NCBI GenBank assembly: GCA_036898135.1
Contig: CM072527.1
Location: forward strand, 28,384,055-28,448,054
Direction: 5' to 3'
DNA from: Oncomelania hupensis
Taxonomy: Eukaryota > Mollusca > Gastropoda > Littorinimorpha > Pomatiopsidae
Length of the DNA stretch: 64,000 bases
Shown here: positions 34,700 through 47,082 of the stretch, piece after piece
Position numbering within the stretch: position 1 is the stretch's first letter
How the letters are laid out: the number at the start of each line of letters is the position of its first letter
Program-made: the position numbers and the translations under genes
The notes under the pieces: model-generated
Database searches by the model: none
What the model saw: the letters and a program-made list of their open reading frames with translations, nothing else
Told to the model about the DNA's origin: nothing

Positions 34700-35184
34700 G
34701 TGTATTTTGTTTCTGATTTCTAAACAATAATAACAAATGAAATGCTGACTTTCTTTACAGTTTTCCTTGCTACAGCCTGTACAAGATCACAAGTAACTGT
34801 AGAATGGTAAATTATTTAACTAATTTGTACTAAGTGTTAATTATACACAAAGGTTTAATAATATTTTAAACAGTAATAATAATATTTCTCAGTTGCTACA
34901 AATTATACAGGATACTTGACTATACGAATTGCCACCCCAACTAAGTATATATAATTTTTGAAAAGCTAATAAAATTGTGTTATTTTATTGTATCTATCTA
35001 CACATGTGGCTTTATACAACTGGCAAATGACATTCTTTAAAGTTCATTTTCGTGAGCAATTTAATGAGGGAATAATAAACAACTTTTCCTTTACGGACTT
35101 TATAACTTACAGTCTCGCTGGATGGCGGTCAGCGACTAGCGTGGTTCCCCTAGATTCTCAGGTCAGTTGAAACGCCAGGATTGA
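34700..35184. other. No recognised feature
   Basis: AT-rich spacer, short ORFs only. Confidence 0.5.
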
Positions 35185-35755
35185 TTGATTGATTGTTGCT
35201 TTAGGTCCAGCGGACTCCTCCGAGCCAAATCAGGACCGGACAACCCCCGATCCGCATAAAAGATCTGCTGAAACAACCCTAGTGGGAAAATTGAATGCCC
35301 TCCACCGGCCAGTCACTTTACAATAAAGACATCCCACGCAGGGGACGGCTGAGGCTTTACCCCAACTACTCGAACCCCCGGTTACAAAAACAAAATAGAA
35401 TACAAACAACATTATAAATTATCAACAAAACATATACATATAAAATGCCTATATTGCTAAATAATAACATCATAGGAAGCCCTAGTGACCACCCGGCAGA
35501 AAGCGTCCAACACTCCCAAGCTGATCCAACAGACCTCATACACAAACAAGGAGTCTTGTCCAGGAAGAGTTTTCAAGAAAAAAAAGGTAGGTAATTGATC
35601 TAGCGAAGAAGAAGATAGTATAGCAGAGTGATAGGACAGAGCAGGAATGGGAAAGAGTAAATGAGGAAGACAGCGACAGTGGGAATTTAAAGCACTAAAT
35701 TTCCAGAAAGCGGGGACACTATTTATACTGAAACCGCAGGCACTCCAACGGGGGT
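35185..35755 (-). mobile_element. R600 copy g (full length)
   Basis: It starts after gattgattgattg with ttgctttaggtccagcggac and ends with ttatactgaaaccgcaggca. It belongs to the ctccgagccaaatc subfamily and has lost about 45 bp relative to copy h near its tail end. No coding capacity. Confidence 0.85.
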
Positions 35756-36112
35756 ACTGTTGCCGCAGTGAATCGGTCATGCCTATAAAGGAAAGACAGG
35801 TTTTCAACTGGGGCTTTCACTTTGGAGATGCCAATACCAGTTCACTAAGACATACACAAGAATAGATTCTTGCTTTATTAATCAAACAACATAGAAAAAA
35901 TAGGCACTTATTCTTTTGCATCTTAGTGCGCGTTATTACCCTTCTCCGTTCTATCCAGTATCACGCTCATTCATAAATTATCTCCCTTAATCATAATTGA
36001 AAGGACAAACTTCCCAAATTATTTCCCTTTATTGGAAACAATTTTATTGTAATTTATGAATTACCCCCTTTTCAACCATTGAAAACAATTTATAAAATTT
36101 CATTTATATAAT
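35756..36112. other. Spacer between two R600 copies
   Basis: Unique AT-rich sequence; no gene or element ends recognised. Confidence 0.5.
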
Positions 36113-36712
36113 AGTTAGTTATTAATTGCTTACAGGGTCCAACGGACTGCAAAGAGCCGAATCAGGACCACAAAATCAAGACCACAACTTCGCTGAAAGA
36201 GGACTCGCCCCTTATCCGCATAACAGATCTGCCGAAACAACCCTAGTGATAAAACTGAGGGCACTCCACCAGCCGGTCACTTTACAATAAAGACATCCCA
36301 CGCACAGGACGCCGAGGCTATACTAAACTCTAATTTATCGAACCCCCGTTTACAAAAACAAAATAGAATACCAACATCATTATAAAATATCAACAAACAC
36401 AAACATACAAAATGCCTACATTGCCAAATAATAACATCATAGGAAGCCCAGTGACCATTTATCAGAAAGCGTCCAATATTCCCAAGCTGATCCAACAGAC
36501 CTCACACACAAATGAGGAGTTTTGTTCCCGAAGAGTTTTCAAGAAAAAAGGTAGGTGACTGGTCTTGAGAAGAAGATAGTATAGTAGATTGAACAGAATA
36601 GGAATGAGAAAGAACAAATGAGAAAGACAGCGACATTGGGAATTTAAAGCACTAAATTTCCAGAAAGTGGGGATACTATTTATACTGAAACTCCCGGCAC
36701 CCCCACGGAGGG
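36113..36712 (-). mobile_element. R600 copy h (full length)
   Basis: It starts with a tagttagttattaattgct tail, then tccaacggactgcaaagagc (the second subfamily), and ends in ctcccggcacccccacggag. Same orientation as copy g, 360 bp away. Confidence 0.85.
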
Positions 36713-36724
36713 GCGGTGGGGAGA

Positions 36725-36726
<2 letters not shown>

Positions 36727-36765
<39 letters not shown>
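36727..36765. repeat. (TA)n microsatellite
   Basis: About 19 TA units immediately after R600 copy h. Confidence 0.95.
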
Positions 36766-36766
<1 letters not shown>

Positions 36767-37150
36767 TTAATTATTAACAAAATCGTTTTCATTTACATTT
36801 TACTTCTCTTTACAATGCTATCAAAGAATCCAAATTTGTCATGCATAAATCACCTCTCTTCGCGAAAGTTGCAACTAATTATCAAATAAAAATTATATTG
36901 GGCCTTGCATACAACGGACATATTTTCTTCACTAATATTTTATTTTCAATCAGAATATAAAATAAATCCATGTTTATACACATATGAGCAAAATGGCCAC
37001 TGAGGGGTTGTCTGCAGGTACTTACGCTACCGGTGCTTTCCTCGGACACAACGACACAATGCACACAAAAGACGACACAGGTCCGAGTGGATGCTGCTCT
37101 CTTACTTTCTCAGGTCATCAGCTCCAGGACGACTGGACGCTGCCTTGCAG
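36766..37150. other. No recognised feature
   Basis: Short ORFs only; it leads into the 49-bp array. Confidence 0.5.
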
Positions 37151-37585
37151 GGCGGTCACAGCAGGATTACACACTGCTTGAGATAGGCTGCAAATGGTAC
37201 ACAACCACAGCAGGACTACACACTGCTTGAGATAGGCTGCAAATGGTACACAACCACAGCAGGACCACACACTGCTTGAGACACAACCACAGCAGAATTA
37301 CACAATGCTTGAGATAGGCTGCAAATGGTACACAACCACAGCAGGATTACACAATGCTTGAGATAGGCTGCAAATGGTACACAACCACAGCAGGACTACA
37401 CAATGCTTGAGATAGGCTGCAAATGGTACACAACCACAGCAGGACTACACAATGCTTGAGATAGGCTGCAAATGGTACACAACCACAGCAGGACTACACA
37501 CTGCTTGAGATAGGCTGCAAATGGTACACAACCACAGCAGGACCACACACTGCTTGAGATAGGCTGCAAATGGTACACAACCACG
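37151..37585. repeat. 49-bp minisatellite (~9 copies)
   Basis: Unit cacagcaggactacacactg plus cttgagataggctgcaaatg plus gtacacaac, 49-bp period (37206, 37255). One copy near 37275 lacks about 25 bp. Confidence 0.9.
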
Positions 37586-37599
37586 GCCCGCACAATCCC

Positions 37600-37990
37600 C
37601 GCCTTTGGAAAACACTGTTGGCACTAGATCAAACTTGTCTGTTTAAAATTCTCTCTGCGACTGCCCGATTTAGTTAGTACAGCAGTTTTATTTGCTAGCA
37701 CTCTCCAATTTAGTGCGCATATCGCTCACAACAAAAACTTGCGCGGCACGTGAAAATATACGCCTGCCCTCATACCCATATAGCGGCAGTCTTGACCCGT
37801 TTAGGGTGACGAAGCAAAACTAACCAAACAATGCACGTGCTGAAATTACATTATTTGCAAAGTAAGCAATAAATTTTAATTTATTTTCTCTCCCTCACCT
37901 TCCACCCTCTATAACAGGCTTAGAAACCCTATTATCACAGGTTTAGAAAACAGTCGTGACACATCTCCCCCTCCCCCCCGCCCCCCTAAG
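37600..37990 (-). mobile_element. Possible LTR start and polypurine tract of a gypsy-like element
   Basis: On the minus strand a G-rich tract (ggggggcggggggagggggaga, here given in two parts: ggggggcgggggg and agggggaga; complement of 37965-37987) is followed directly by tgtgtcacgactg. A polypurine tract followed by TG is the layout expected before a 3' LTR, and a gypsy RT fragment on the same strand lies 180 bp upstream. The far end of the LTR was not located. Confidence 0.35.
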
Positions 37991-38142
37991 ACGAAAACCA
38001 ACAGTTTTAGTTCTTATTCTCATGACTCTACATTCTGCTTAAGAAAGCCGCAGGAACATTTTTTCTTCCCATCAATGCCCTGTACAACCAACGAGAATGG
38101 TTGTAACTGTAATGCTTACCTCATCAGCCTACGTTTTGTGGT

Positions 38143-38490
38143 TTATGCTTGCTGCAAGTATTTAGCACTCGGCAGTTTGTTCAACAGATATTCGATATCT
38201 GGCATCGGGTCTGCATCAAAGATCACCTGTCTGTTTCGTCTATGGAAATCCACAAAGAACCTCGCTGACCCATCTTTCTTCTTCACTAAGAATATGGAAG
38301 AACTGAATGGGGATGTTGCTCTTTCCATGACACCCATCTTTATCATCGCTTCCACCTCTGTCTTTATCACTTCTACCTGCAAGTGGGGTGGAGGATATGT
38401 TAAACTGTTGTTATTTTTAGCAATAGTTGATTCAGCCCCGATGCTTGGATCTTGATAAGTGTTCCTCATTTGTTTATCCACGCAACCTGT
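38143..38490 (-). pseudogene. Ty3/gypsy reverse transcriptase, N-terminal fragment
   Basis: The minus-strand frame (38481 down to 38143) reads TEVEAMIKMGVMERATSPFS, SSIFLVKKKDGSARFFVD, FHRRNRQVIFDADPMPDIEY and LLNKLPSAKYL. This is the start of a Ty3/gypsy RT: the SP(W/Y)SS-VLVKKKDG(S)-RF-VDYR block and the PMPDIE/LL block. It stops just before the catalytic YxDD region. RNase H and integrase are not present between it and the possible LTR, so the element is internally deleted. Confidence 0.85.
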
Positions 38491-39785
38491 TCATTCAGCA
38501 ACAAGCCAGGAATCGTCGTATGAAGTTTTCCAACTTTATTCAGCATACATCAACAACTGCATACAAGATCGCTTTCCAAAGATCATCATCAAATATCTCC
38601 ATAAATCAATCACTTTTTTTTCACTCTTTTAAGACGACACAGTGCACCGCTAATATAATCCCTCTATAATCGAGAGAAAGTTCGAACATTCCAGCGTGAC
38701 GCAATAACATCCAATCAGAATAAAACTCGTCACCGGAACTAGAAGAATCCCTTAGCTATTACTAGATTTATCTACATGCTTCGATCGATAGTAAACAAGT
38801 AATTCTAGAAAATTATGCAATAATATCGACCAACAAAAATTATCAACATTTGTCACGTATAAAATAACAAAGTAATATATAATGTAAAAAGTCTGGGAAA
38901 TAAATTATACTGATATAATATACATATGTTTGTTTGCTATGTGTGTCACCAATGAACAGAATGATTCTGCTAGGATGGTAATTGTAGAGTATGACCTAGC
39001 ATGGCTGCTTTTGGATATGAATTTTTATCAATGTAGTCCGTGCAGAGGGCGTGTTTTGAAGAGAGGTGAGCGATAGTATTCGCAAGTGCAATAAGAATTG
39101 TCACTTCTTTGCCATATTCTAGAGTAGAAGGACGTAGCAATACGTTGGTGGTTTTCGCTAGGGTAGCGAACTTCTATGTCTGTGAATTCTTGTGATAATA
39201 AGCTCGTTGTTTAGGCATAAATAACGGAGTGTCAGTGCTGTTGGGAGTGATAATGGAATTATTTCTGTGGCAGAAATAGCTTAACAGCATACACAGTTTT
39301 CAAATATTTTTTTTCAAAGCGAAGTGTTTGTGAACCTGTGGACAGCATTGGCAGGGTCATGTCAGTGGCAAGTGACAGTTGTGTCAAAATAAAATAAAGC
39401 AGGTCTGGAATGCCAGTGTAAATATAGTAGGCCTACACTATGTCAGTGTAAATAGAGTAGGCCTGGACTATTAGCGTCACATATGTTCATTTTGATACCT
39501 TTTATAATACTACATAATTTTTTGAGGTGAGAATTTTTTTTATTTATATCTTTACCATTGTTAATGCAAATGAGTGTTTGTTTATCCCCAAAATTCCTTA
39601 CAGGGTGGGATGAGACAGCAGTGCTGGACGCAGGGTCGTTTATTACCAATAATAAACGATGCACTGCATTATTCTGATGGTGCGAACTTTGCCTAGTTAG
39701 GTGAAGTTATGGGAGTCGGGATGCTGTATGGTTTTTCAGCATGTTGCAGATTTCCGGGTCCATTGCCTGGGAAGAGGAGAGCCGC
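38491..39785. other. No recognised gene
   Basis: AT-rich. A doublet of gtcagtgtaaatagagtagg-like sequence occurs at about 39412-39465. No domain was recognised. Confidence 0.5.
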
Positions 39786-39962
39786 TACAACCACCCAACC
39801 TACCAACCGACCACCCAACCTACCAACCGACCACCCAACCTACCACCCAACCACCCAACCTACCAACCAACCACCCAACCTACCAACCAACCACCCAACC
39901 TACCAACCAACCACCCAACCTACCAACCAACCACCCAACCTACCAACCCACCACCCAACCAT
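39786..39962. repeat. 20-bp minisatellite
   Basis: About nine copies of accacccaacctaccaacca, exact 20-bp period, almost pure A/C on the + strand. Proline/threonine/glutamine-rich ORFs in all three + frames follow from this. Confidence 0.95.
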
Positions 39963-40427
39963 ACATCCTTCCGTCGCCAACACGGCAATAGACAGACAAC
40001 TCCCAGCCCACTTTCCTTCATCATCATCACCATCTTCTGCAGGGACAACCACTTCGCCTCAACACACAACACACAACCAGATGATGAAAAACATTGAAAC
40101 TGAACGTTGAGGGGTTTGGGGGTAAACAAGACTGTTGCTATAAAATATTTAGGGAATTTTGTACAGTTTAACTGAAAACACTGTTCGGCAGAATTTCGAT
40201 CGAGGCATACTGGTGTAAATAATAACTGAAGGGAAATTTTACTTCGTTGTTTCGAGTTTTCTTTAACTTTCAATACTACTTTTGTCTATACTTAACTTGT
40301 TCTTGAAATGAGACGTAGGCGAGTTATTTCACAAAAACTCACCACGTGACAACATTATACAAAGCTTCTTTTAAAAACAACGCAAAATCAAATCAAAGGT
40401 AAATACACTCTGTTATTGCATGCTTTA

Positions 40428-40459
<32 letters not shown>

Positions 40460-40930
40460 ACGAAATCGTGCGCGTCTAAAACGTTACAGGATACTGTTTA
40501 GTACGCACTGGATGGTTATCCTATCTCGTACACGTCTAACGTGGTACGTAGTGGCAAGAAATTGTGCAAAACTCATGCTCTGTGAACAACTGAGATCACT
40601 GGTACATAGTACTGACAGGGCAGGCTCTGGAAAGAAGCTGTGTCTAAACGACTGGCTCTAACTTTTAATGCTCTGAAACGTTTGCCTGACTGGAGGTGTT
40701 CGAACAGGTGGGTTGGCTGGATGAGATGGAGCGCCAATGACGTTGCTGGCCCTTCTAACCAAACGCGTGCTGTTTGTAGACGCGAGGGATGAGGGACGCA
40801 ACCAATGATTTTAGTCGCGCGTTTTTACAATTCTTTCAATTTGAAACTCCTCTTCCGAAGTGGCGCCTCAAAACCAGACCATGCGGCCGAAGCTCAGGAT
40901 TCAATCACTATAGAAGCGCGCGAATATCGT
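39963..40930. other. No recognised gene; one A run
   Basis: It contains a ~29-bp A run at 40429-40457, otherwise unremarkable. Confidence 0.5.
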
Positions 40931-41092
40931 CTGTTTAAGTCCGAGCCTCTTGAGCTGTCTGTTTAAGTCCGAGCCTCTTGAGCTGACTGTTTAAGTCCGA
41001 GCCTCTTGAGCTGTTTGTTTAAGTCCGAGCCTCTTGAGCTCCGAACCTCTTGAGCTGTCTGTTTAAGTCCGAGCCTCTTGAGCTGTCTCAAC
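40931..41092. repeat. 28-bp minisatellite
   Basis: Six units of gtttaagtccgagcctcttg followed by agctgtct (40933, 40961), one partial. Confidence 0.9.
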
Positions 41093-41877
41093 AAGTGGCC
41101 ACCGGGGATAGGGAGAAGTGAAAATTATACATTAAAATAACCACCAGACTAATAGCAACAGTAAGATGGCCAGATACAAGCTCCATAGGTTATTCCCTAT
41201 CATTTTCATGTCACTGAATGGCAGACGTGAAGGATGCAATCTCTATGCCACGCATAACAAAACATATCAAATCGAATTTGGAAAAGTCATTTTATGGCAA
41301 CGCTCACCTCGTATACTTGAGAACAAGCGCAACTAGTCGCAAACAACACCTATCTCACCGCAGGTCATTCACATGCTAAGCAGTGTAGACTGTGACTATT
41401 TCACCGATGTACTAACAGAAGCAACCATGCATGCATTTATTTCTTTTCCTTTTGATATGAAGTAAAAATATTACTTCGAGTGAATAATAGTCATAATGCG
41501 TAGAACGTGATAACATTTATATTTAATAAAAGCAATCTAAATATAGCAATATGCTCCACAAAAATCATTACTTTTGCTTTTTCATACACGCAACTTTGTG
41601 AACATGTGTTTGTTTTTGTTAGTTTGTTTGTGTGTGTAAAGAGAGCAGGATAAGCATGAGCTTTGTAATGCACGTGTTTGCAGATTTACGTAAAAATACA
41701 AAGTGGAAGATAAACCGATGTAAGCCTATAGGTATGTAGAATCTGATTTCAAGAGAAACTAATTACATGCAAACCCCGCCTAAAACGATCGGTGTCTACG
41801 TTGCTTACACAGCTGCAACAACAACAACAACAACAACAACAACGGTGGTTAATTTTGTATTTGCTATCACGTGTCAC
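41093..41877. other. No recognised gene
   Basis: Short ORFs only; a (CAA)n tract at 41815-41842. Confidence 0.5.
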
Positions 41878-42333
41878 GTGTAAGGCTGCTGCGTTCCCTT
41901 GTCTTCTCCATCTTCCTATGCGCTTACGAAACATGGACCCTTACAGTACATCTACAACGAAGAATACAAAGCATGGATATGAGGTGCTACAGAAGACTTC
42001 TGGGCATTTCCTATACCCAACACATCACCAACAACAAAATCCGACAGACCATGACACAAGCTATTGGACAACACGATGACATGCTCACGGAGGTGAAGAA
42101 ATGGAAACTTCGATGGTATGGCCAAATCATCAGAGCATCAGGCCTCGCAAAGACCATCCTGCAAGGCGCGGTGCAAGGAGGCAGAAGAAGAGGGAGACAG
42201 AAAACGAGGTGGGATTACAACATTCGAGAATGGACTCGCTCGCCACTGAGCGAAGCCTTGAGGGTTGCTGAGGAGAGAGAAAGATGGAGTACGCTGGTTT
42301 AACGATCATCTGTAGTGCCCCTACGTCCTTCGA
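41878..42333 (+). mobile_element. RTE copy D, 3' terminal fragment
   Basis: The frame 41871-42302 reads VRLLRSLVFSIFLCAYETWT, MDMRCYRRLLGISYTQHI, AIGQHDDMLTEVKKWKLRW, then GLAKTILQGAVQGGRRRGRQ. This is the C-terminal domain shared with the copy at 60-63 kb. One stop falls where the intact copy reads on. It is 5'-truncated and ends at cctacgtccttcgaga, directly followed by an R600 tail. Confidence 0.9.
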
Positions 42334-42393
42334 GATACATTACATGGCTATTGCTTTAGGTCCAGCGGACTCTTCCGAGCCAAATCAGGACCA
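42334..42393 (-). mobile_element. R600 copy i, tail fragment
   Basis: tacattacatggctattgct followed by ttaggtccagcggactcttc, abutting RTE copy D. Confidence 0.8.
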
Positions 42394-42565
42394 GAATTCG
42401 AGATACGGGACAGGATCACGTGTCACTGAAAATGTAACATCGGCTTTATTATTTTGTGTGGTGCAATAGCGCAGTGATTAGCGCAGACGCTAAATAATAT
42501 TGGGTGAAGCAACCGGCTAGTAAGCTTACTTCAATTGCTGACCATCCTTGCAAGGCAACCATACA

Positions 42566-42668
42566 GCGAGCGTTTTGGCTCAGTTGTCTAAGGCGGGACT
42601 AACTTGCCTTGTCCACAGGCTAGAAACTAAGGACGCCCGACAGGTGTGGGATCGATTCCGCCTCTGAA
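42566..42668 (+). mobile_element. tRNA-Ser/Leu-like SINE head
   Basis: It shares ctaaggcgggactaacttgc and ggtgtggg with the fragment at 17560-17815. Box A is tggctcagttg and box B ggatcgattcc (42649-42659). The body after box B is different, so only the head is shared. Not a functional tRNA gene by inspection. Confidence 0.6.
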
Positions 42669-43097
42669 ACGAAAAGGCACCCTCCTCCCTCTTCCATCAC
42701 TCCTCCTCCAAAAAAAATAATAAATAAATAATGCAACAAGCACACAACAGTCCATCAAGCTGTCAATTGGTACCTGCTCTGCATGGCTCTGTTTAGAACA
42801 GGAGAAGGTAAAACAGCGAGGAAGGTGGGCTCCGCTTTCATAAAGCTGGCCCAGACAAAAGAGAGGTCCCAAATGCCTCTCCCCAACAAGGGAACAAGGT
42901 TAGTCCTTCTGGGATATTTTCCTCCAATCTATACAGGAGGACTACTGCCGGTTCAGAACAAAACATGTGACAGCAGTTTGGACCAAGGAAGGAAGAGTGC
43001 AAGAAAGCATCCACACACAGTCTTTGACCTTATGTTCAAAGTGACAGGCAGTGTGAGACCGTTACCTTTGACTGGAAATGTTGATTGGGAACACCGA
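42669..43097. other. No recognised gene
   Basis: A 152-codon + frame begins at 42783 but runs into R600 copy j and shows no recognisable domain. Confidence 0.5.
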
Positions 43098-43432
43098 GTT
43101 AGTTATTTAGTTATTCATTGCTTACAGGGTCCAGCGGACTGCAAAGAGTCGAATCAGGACCACAAAATCAAGACCACAACTTCGCTGAAAGAGCACTCAC
43201 CCTTGGTCCGCATAAAGAATCTGCTGAAACCCCAGTGGTAACACTGAAGGCACTCCACCAGCCGGTCACTGTTAACAATAAAAGCAGAGGACGCTGAGGC
43301 TATACGAATCCCCGTTTACAAAACAAAAAAGAATACAAAAATCATTATAAATAATAAACAAAACACATACATATAAAATGCATACATTGCTAAATAGTAA
43401 TATCATAGGAAGCCCTAGTGACCATTTGGCAG
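43098..43432 (-). mobile_element. R600 copy j, left part
   Basis: R600 from its tail (tagttattcattgcttaca) to agtgaccatttggcag, cut there by a 1.84-kb insertion. Confidence 0.9.
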
Positions 43433-43762
43433 TGTAACAAACAGGGATATTTCAAGAATTGCGTGTATGCATGCGTGAAATCTGCGTGTTCTCCCGTCTT
43501 AACAACTTCTCTAACTCGTAACAATGAACTAAGTTGTCACACCCTCTATTAAACCATAAACATAAATCAACAAAATAGCACAAGTATAGAATCAACAAGA
43601 ATCACAATGGAATAAAAACAACGGTTTTCTACTCACGTCATGTCGCAGAATAAATCCCTTGAAAGAATAAATATATATGTACCCCTCACAAATAACACAA
43701 TTCCCAGTCACCGTCGTCAGAGAGAGAGAAAACGAAAGTTGTAAATAGTCACACTGTAGTTA

Positions 43763-44001
43763 TGGTATGATCACGTCAACAGATCATCAGGCCCTGCAAA
43801 GATCATCCTGCAAGGCACAGTGCAAGGAGACAGAAGAAGAGGGAGACAGAAAAAGAGGTGGGAGGACAACATTCGAGCATGGACTGGTTTGACACTTAAC
43901 GAAGCCATGAAGGTTGCTGAGAACAGAGAAAGACGCTGGTTAAACAATCATCTGTGGTGCCCCTACGACCTTTGTGTTACGGGATAGGATTAGATAGGAT
44001 A
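43763..44001 (+). mobile_element. RTE copy E, 3' terminal fragment
   Basis: RTE C-terminus from the SGxAKIILQGTVQG region through a WTGLTLNEAMKVAEN-like stretch (frame broken) to cctacgacctttgtgttacg. It ends in gggataggattagatagga, the family's GATAG-type terminus. It lies inside the TG...CA insertion. Confidence 0.85.
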
Positions 44002-44094
44002 GAAAAGGAAAGTTATGTTCGATTTTCTAGTGTGTTCTCTGCGTACGTCAATCTTCTGTCTCCGTGTCATCAGTCGCGCTCTCCTTCTCCTTCC

Positions 44095-44580
44095 GCCTTC
44101 TCCGTCTCCCCTCTTCTCTGCTCCTCCTCCTCCTCGTCCTCCTCGCCCCAGACTCCCTTCTCTCCTCCTCGTCCTCCTCTTCTTTCTCCTCCTCGTCCTC
44201 CCTCCCTTCGTCTTCTTCTTCTCCTTCTGCGTTCTCTTCTTCTTACGTTTCTTCTGCTTCTTCTTCTTCGGCGTTCTCTTCTTCGGCGTCCTCCTCTTCT
44301 TTTTTTCTCTTATTTTTTCCTTCTTCTTTTCTTCTTCTTCTTCTTCTTCTTCTTCTTCTTCTTCTTCTTCTTCTTCTTCTTCTTCTTCTTCTTCTTCTGC
44401 TTTTTTCTCTTATTCTTTCTTTCTTCTTTTCGTCTTCTGCTGCTGCTTCATCCTCTTCTGCTTCTTCCTCTCGTTTCTTCTTCTTCTCTTTTCTTCTTCT
44501 GCTGCTGCTGCTTCCTCCACGTCTTCTTCTTCCTCCTCGTTTCTTCTTTTTCTCTCTTCTGCTTCTTCTTCTCCTTTTTG
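44095..44580. repeat. Pyrimidine tract with (TTC)n core
   Basis: Almost 500 bp of C/T on the + strand, including about 66 bp of pure TTC (44331-44396). Ser-, Phe- and Leu-rich ORFs of up to 230 codons here are compositional artefacts. Confidence 0.95.
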
Positions 44581-45275
44581 AGCCCCCGTAGCAAGAGACT
44601 TGTGCAGACGAAGGAGTTAACCACAACTAAGTTCCTTGATACATAAACCTTCTTTCGACCATTACATATACCTCTCTCTGTGTGTGACGGGACAAGTGCA
44701 GCAATACTATTCACATTTCATCCATATCGAATACAGTTCACAACATAAACAAAAATTCTACAATTTATAACAACTAATTATGACATCAATGACACCAATA
44801 AATGTCATTCATACAATTAAGCGTAATATTATACACTGCAATTGCAGGTTCAACTTCTAATTAAAGAATTATCCGAATTCAATTCGTTATTCAAAAATTA
44901 TAGTAAACCACCATGTTCGTCTTCTCCCCACTCCATCCTTCACACTAATATCAAAATTATGTATTATTAATTTTATTACATAACAAATACAATATCATCA
45001 ATTATTAATACCATTACATTTATAATACAAAATTTCAAATAATAAACAATATATACCTGCAGACACAGCTGCAAGAAATCCAGGACAACCAATCTTTAGT
45101 ATAGTCAAGAAAAGAATGAATCGATTGTTTGAATGTATATTAGTGAAATGTCACGTGACCAGCTCAACCAATCAGAATTTAGCTCTCATTAAAGATTACC
45201 ATATATCTTATATAAACAGACTAACTATAATATAAAGTCATCGGACCCAAATAACTATAAAACTGGTCTGTGACA

Positions 45276-45424
45276 GGCAGAAAGGGTCCAATATTCACAA
45301 GCTGATACAACAGACCTCACACACAAATGAGGAGTTTTGTCCCGGAAGAATTTTGAAGAAAAAAGTTAGGTGACTGGTCTAGCGAAGAGAAGAAAATAGT
45401 ATAGTAGATTGATAGAACAAAGTA
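45276..45424 (-). mobile_element. R600 copy j, right part
   Basis: It resumes at ggcagaaagggtccaatatt and runs through aacagacctcacacacaaat to the tgatagaaca region. The last ~130 bp of the family are missing; aaaggtaaaggtaaaggtag follows. Confidence 0.85.
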
Positions 45425-47082
45425 AAAGGTAAAGGTAAAGGTAGTCCCATAGCTAGGGTACACTCATACAAAGATCGGCCAGTCCCGCTGCGTCGATCTT
45501 GAACCATTTTCTTTATCTCTCTCTTGACACATACTCGTCTCTCTCTCTCTTTCTCTTGGTCATTTATCTTGATCTTTTATTGTATTATCAAATGACTTCG
45601 GACCCTATCACATTTCACCCTTCTTATAATATCCACAGACACACACATCTTTCCTACTAAGTATACTAACAATAGTTCACACGTGCCATTTCTTTATTAT
45701 ACTAACATTACTAACATATAGCAACAACTTCTAGGCCTAAATCGTATTCCGTCAATAACCATCTTGTAATACATAACACCAATACCTGTATCAAGAATAC
45801 TAAATGAATTAATTTAACAATAGCAAAATGTAATATTTTACCATGATAATAGCTAGCAATAATATAAATTAATTTACCTTAGAACCCCGTGGCTCTGAAG
45901 GAGAACTTCAGCCCATGCATACAGCACAAGCAGTTTTTCATCCAACTGACCCAAGCTAGAGTTATTTCCCTTACTATATAAGCCTAACTTTCCAACTTTG
46001 GTTGCTATAGGGCTTCGTTGCCTTTAACAACATACCACTTAAATACATTTTTTAAAAAATTTGGGGTGAGGGGGGGGGGCGTTGTTGGTATTGCCTATTC
46101 ACATTTTCATGTGAAAGTTATCTTTTAATGGTTGGATGAATGTTGAGTGCTGATTTTATTAACGATAACCCCATAGTCCTTGTATTATTGCTATAAATGC
46201 TGCAAATTTAATAAAAAGGTCTTATCCCCCTCTTACACTGTTTTATTGTCCTTTTACGTGTGTACGTAAGGGAAACTTTTTACCGCGTGTATGATGGGTT
46301 TTACGATGTTTTTATTGTAATCCCGAGGATGGGATGGTTTAAACTTGGTAGTATTCTTTTCCATATTTTTTAAAAAACAACAACAATAAATAGTATTATT
46401 ATAATAATCCCATGCATGGGATGGCAGTGTGGTTGGGATTTGTGTCACCCCATGCCCAATGTCCCCCTTTATTACTGGTTTTATCTGTTTGAACTTGCTC
46501 TTATGGTTCCCTAGCGATTGAACGCGAAGGAAACTTTTAATTGAGTGGGTGATGGCTGAATCACTGTTAATGAAAATTTAAGGGGGAGGGGGGTGGGGAT
46601 GTAAAATGTGGGACTTTTTGTTTTTATTTCTCCCCTTCCACAAATAAATATTGTCGTTTGGATGAAGTAAGGTATTGTTAGTTTTATAATATGTTATGTT
46701 GACGGGTATAGAGTGGCTGAGATTTGTGTCCCACCATGCTCAATAATCTTAGTGCGCACTATTAGCCTATTTTAATCTTGTTTGGCGTTATCTTTATGGT
46801 TGAAAGCCAATATGACTGTCGGAGTATCCTTTGAACTATTTAATATGTTTTTAACTAGTTTATCCTAAATGTTAACAGATTTTATTCACGTCCCCTATAA
46901 TGCGCAAGTGTCCGGGGACTCAAATTTAGTAAACGAACGAACAACCAATCACAACTTCAATTTCTTTCTGTACAGATGCAACCAACCACATACACATGTA
47001 CGCCTATCTGCTCTCTCGCCTACTGACTATATGACAGTATCAATGAAAGCTAGTCTTCGGTTAGTTAGTTGTCGTTGTTTAT
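45425..47082. other. No recognised gene
   Basis: It opens with an (AAAGGT)n run and gtcccatagctagggtacac, then AT-rich DNA. The phrase gaaggaaacttttaat and related words occur twice near 46270 and 46530. No domain was recognised in short ORFs. Confidence 0.5.

Larger units (their letters stand above)
43433..45275. mobile_element. 1.84-kb TG...CA insertion in R600 copy j (solo LTR-like)
   Basis: R600 sequence stops at ggcag (43428-43432) and resumes with ggcagaaaggg (45276), giving a 5-bp target duplication. The inserted DNA begins tgtaacaaac and ends gtctgtgaca: TG...CA ends inside a short imperfect inverted repeat, as for an LTR. No second LTR, primer-binding site or gag-pol was seen. It contains an RTE 3' end, a pyrimidine tract and AT-rich DNA. 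A solo LTR that took in secondary insertions is the simplest reading; a TIR element with 10-bp ends is the alternative. Confidence 0.65.

Noticed and set aside
42783..43241. 152-codon plus-strand ORF
   Set aside because: No recognisable domain, and its last third runs through R600 tail sequence.
44015..44646. Ser/Phe/Leu-rich ORFs of up to 230 codons
   Set aside because: Pyrimidine tract translated; no domain.
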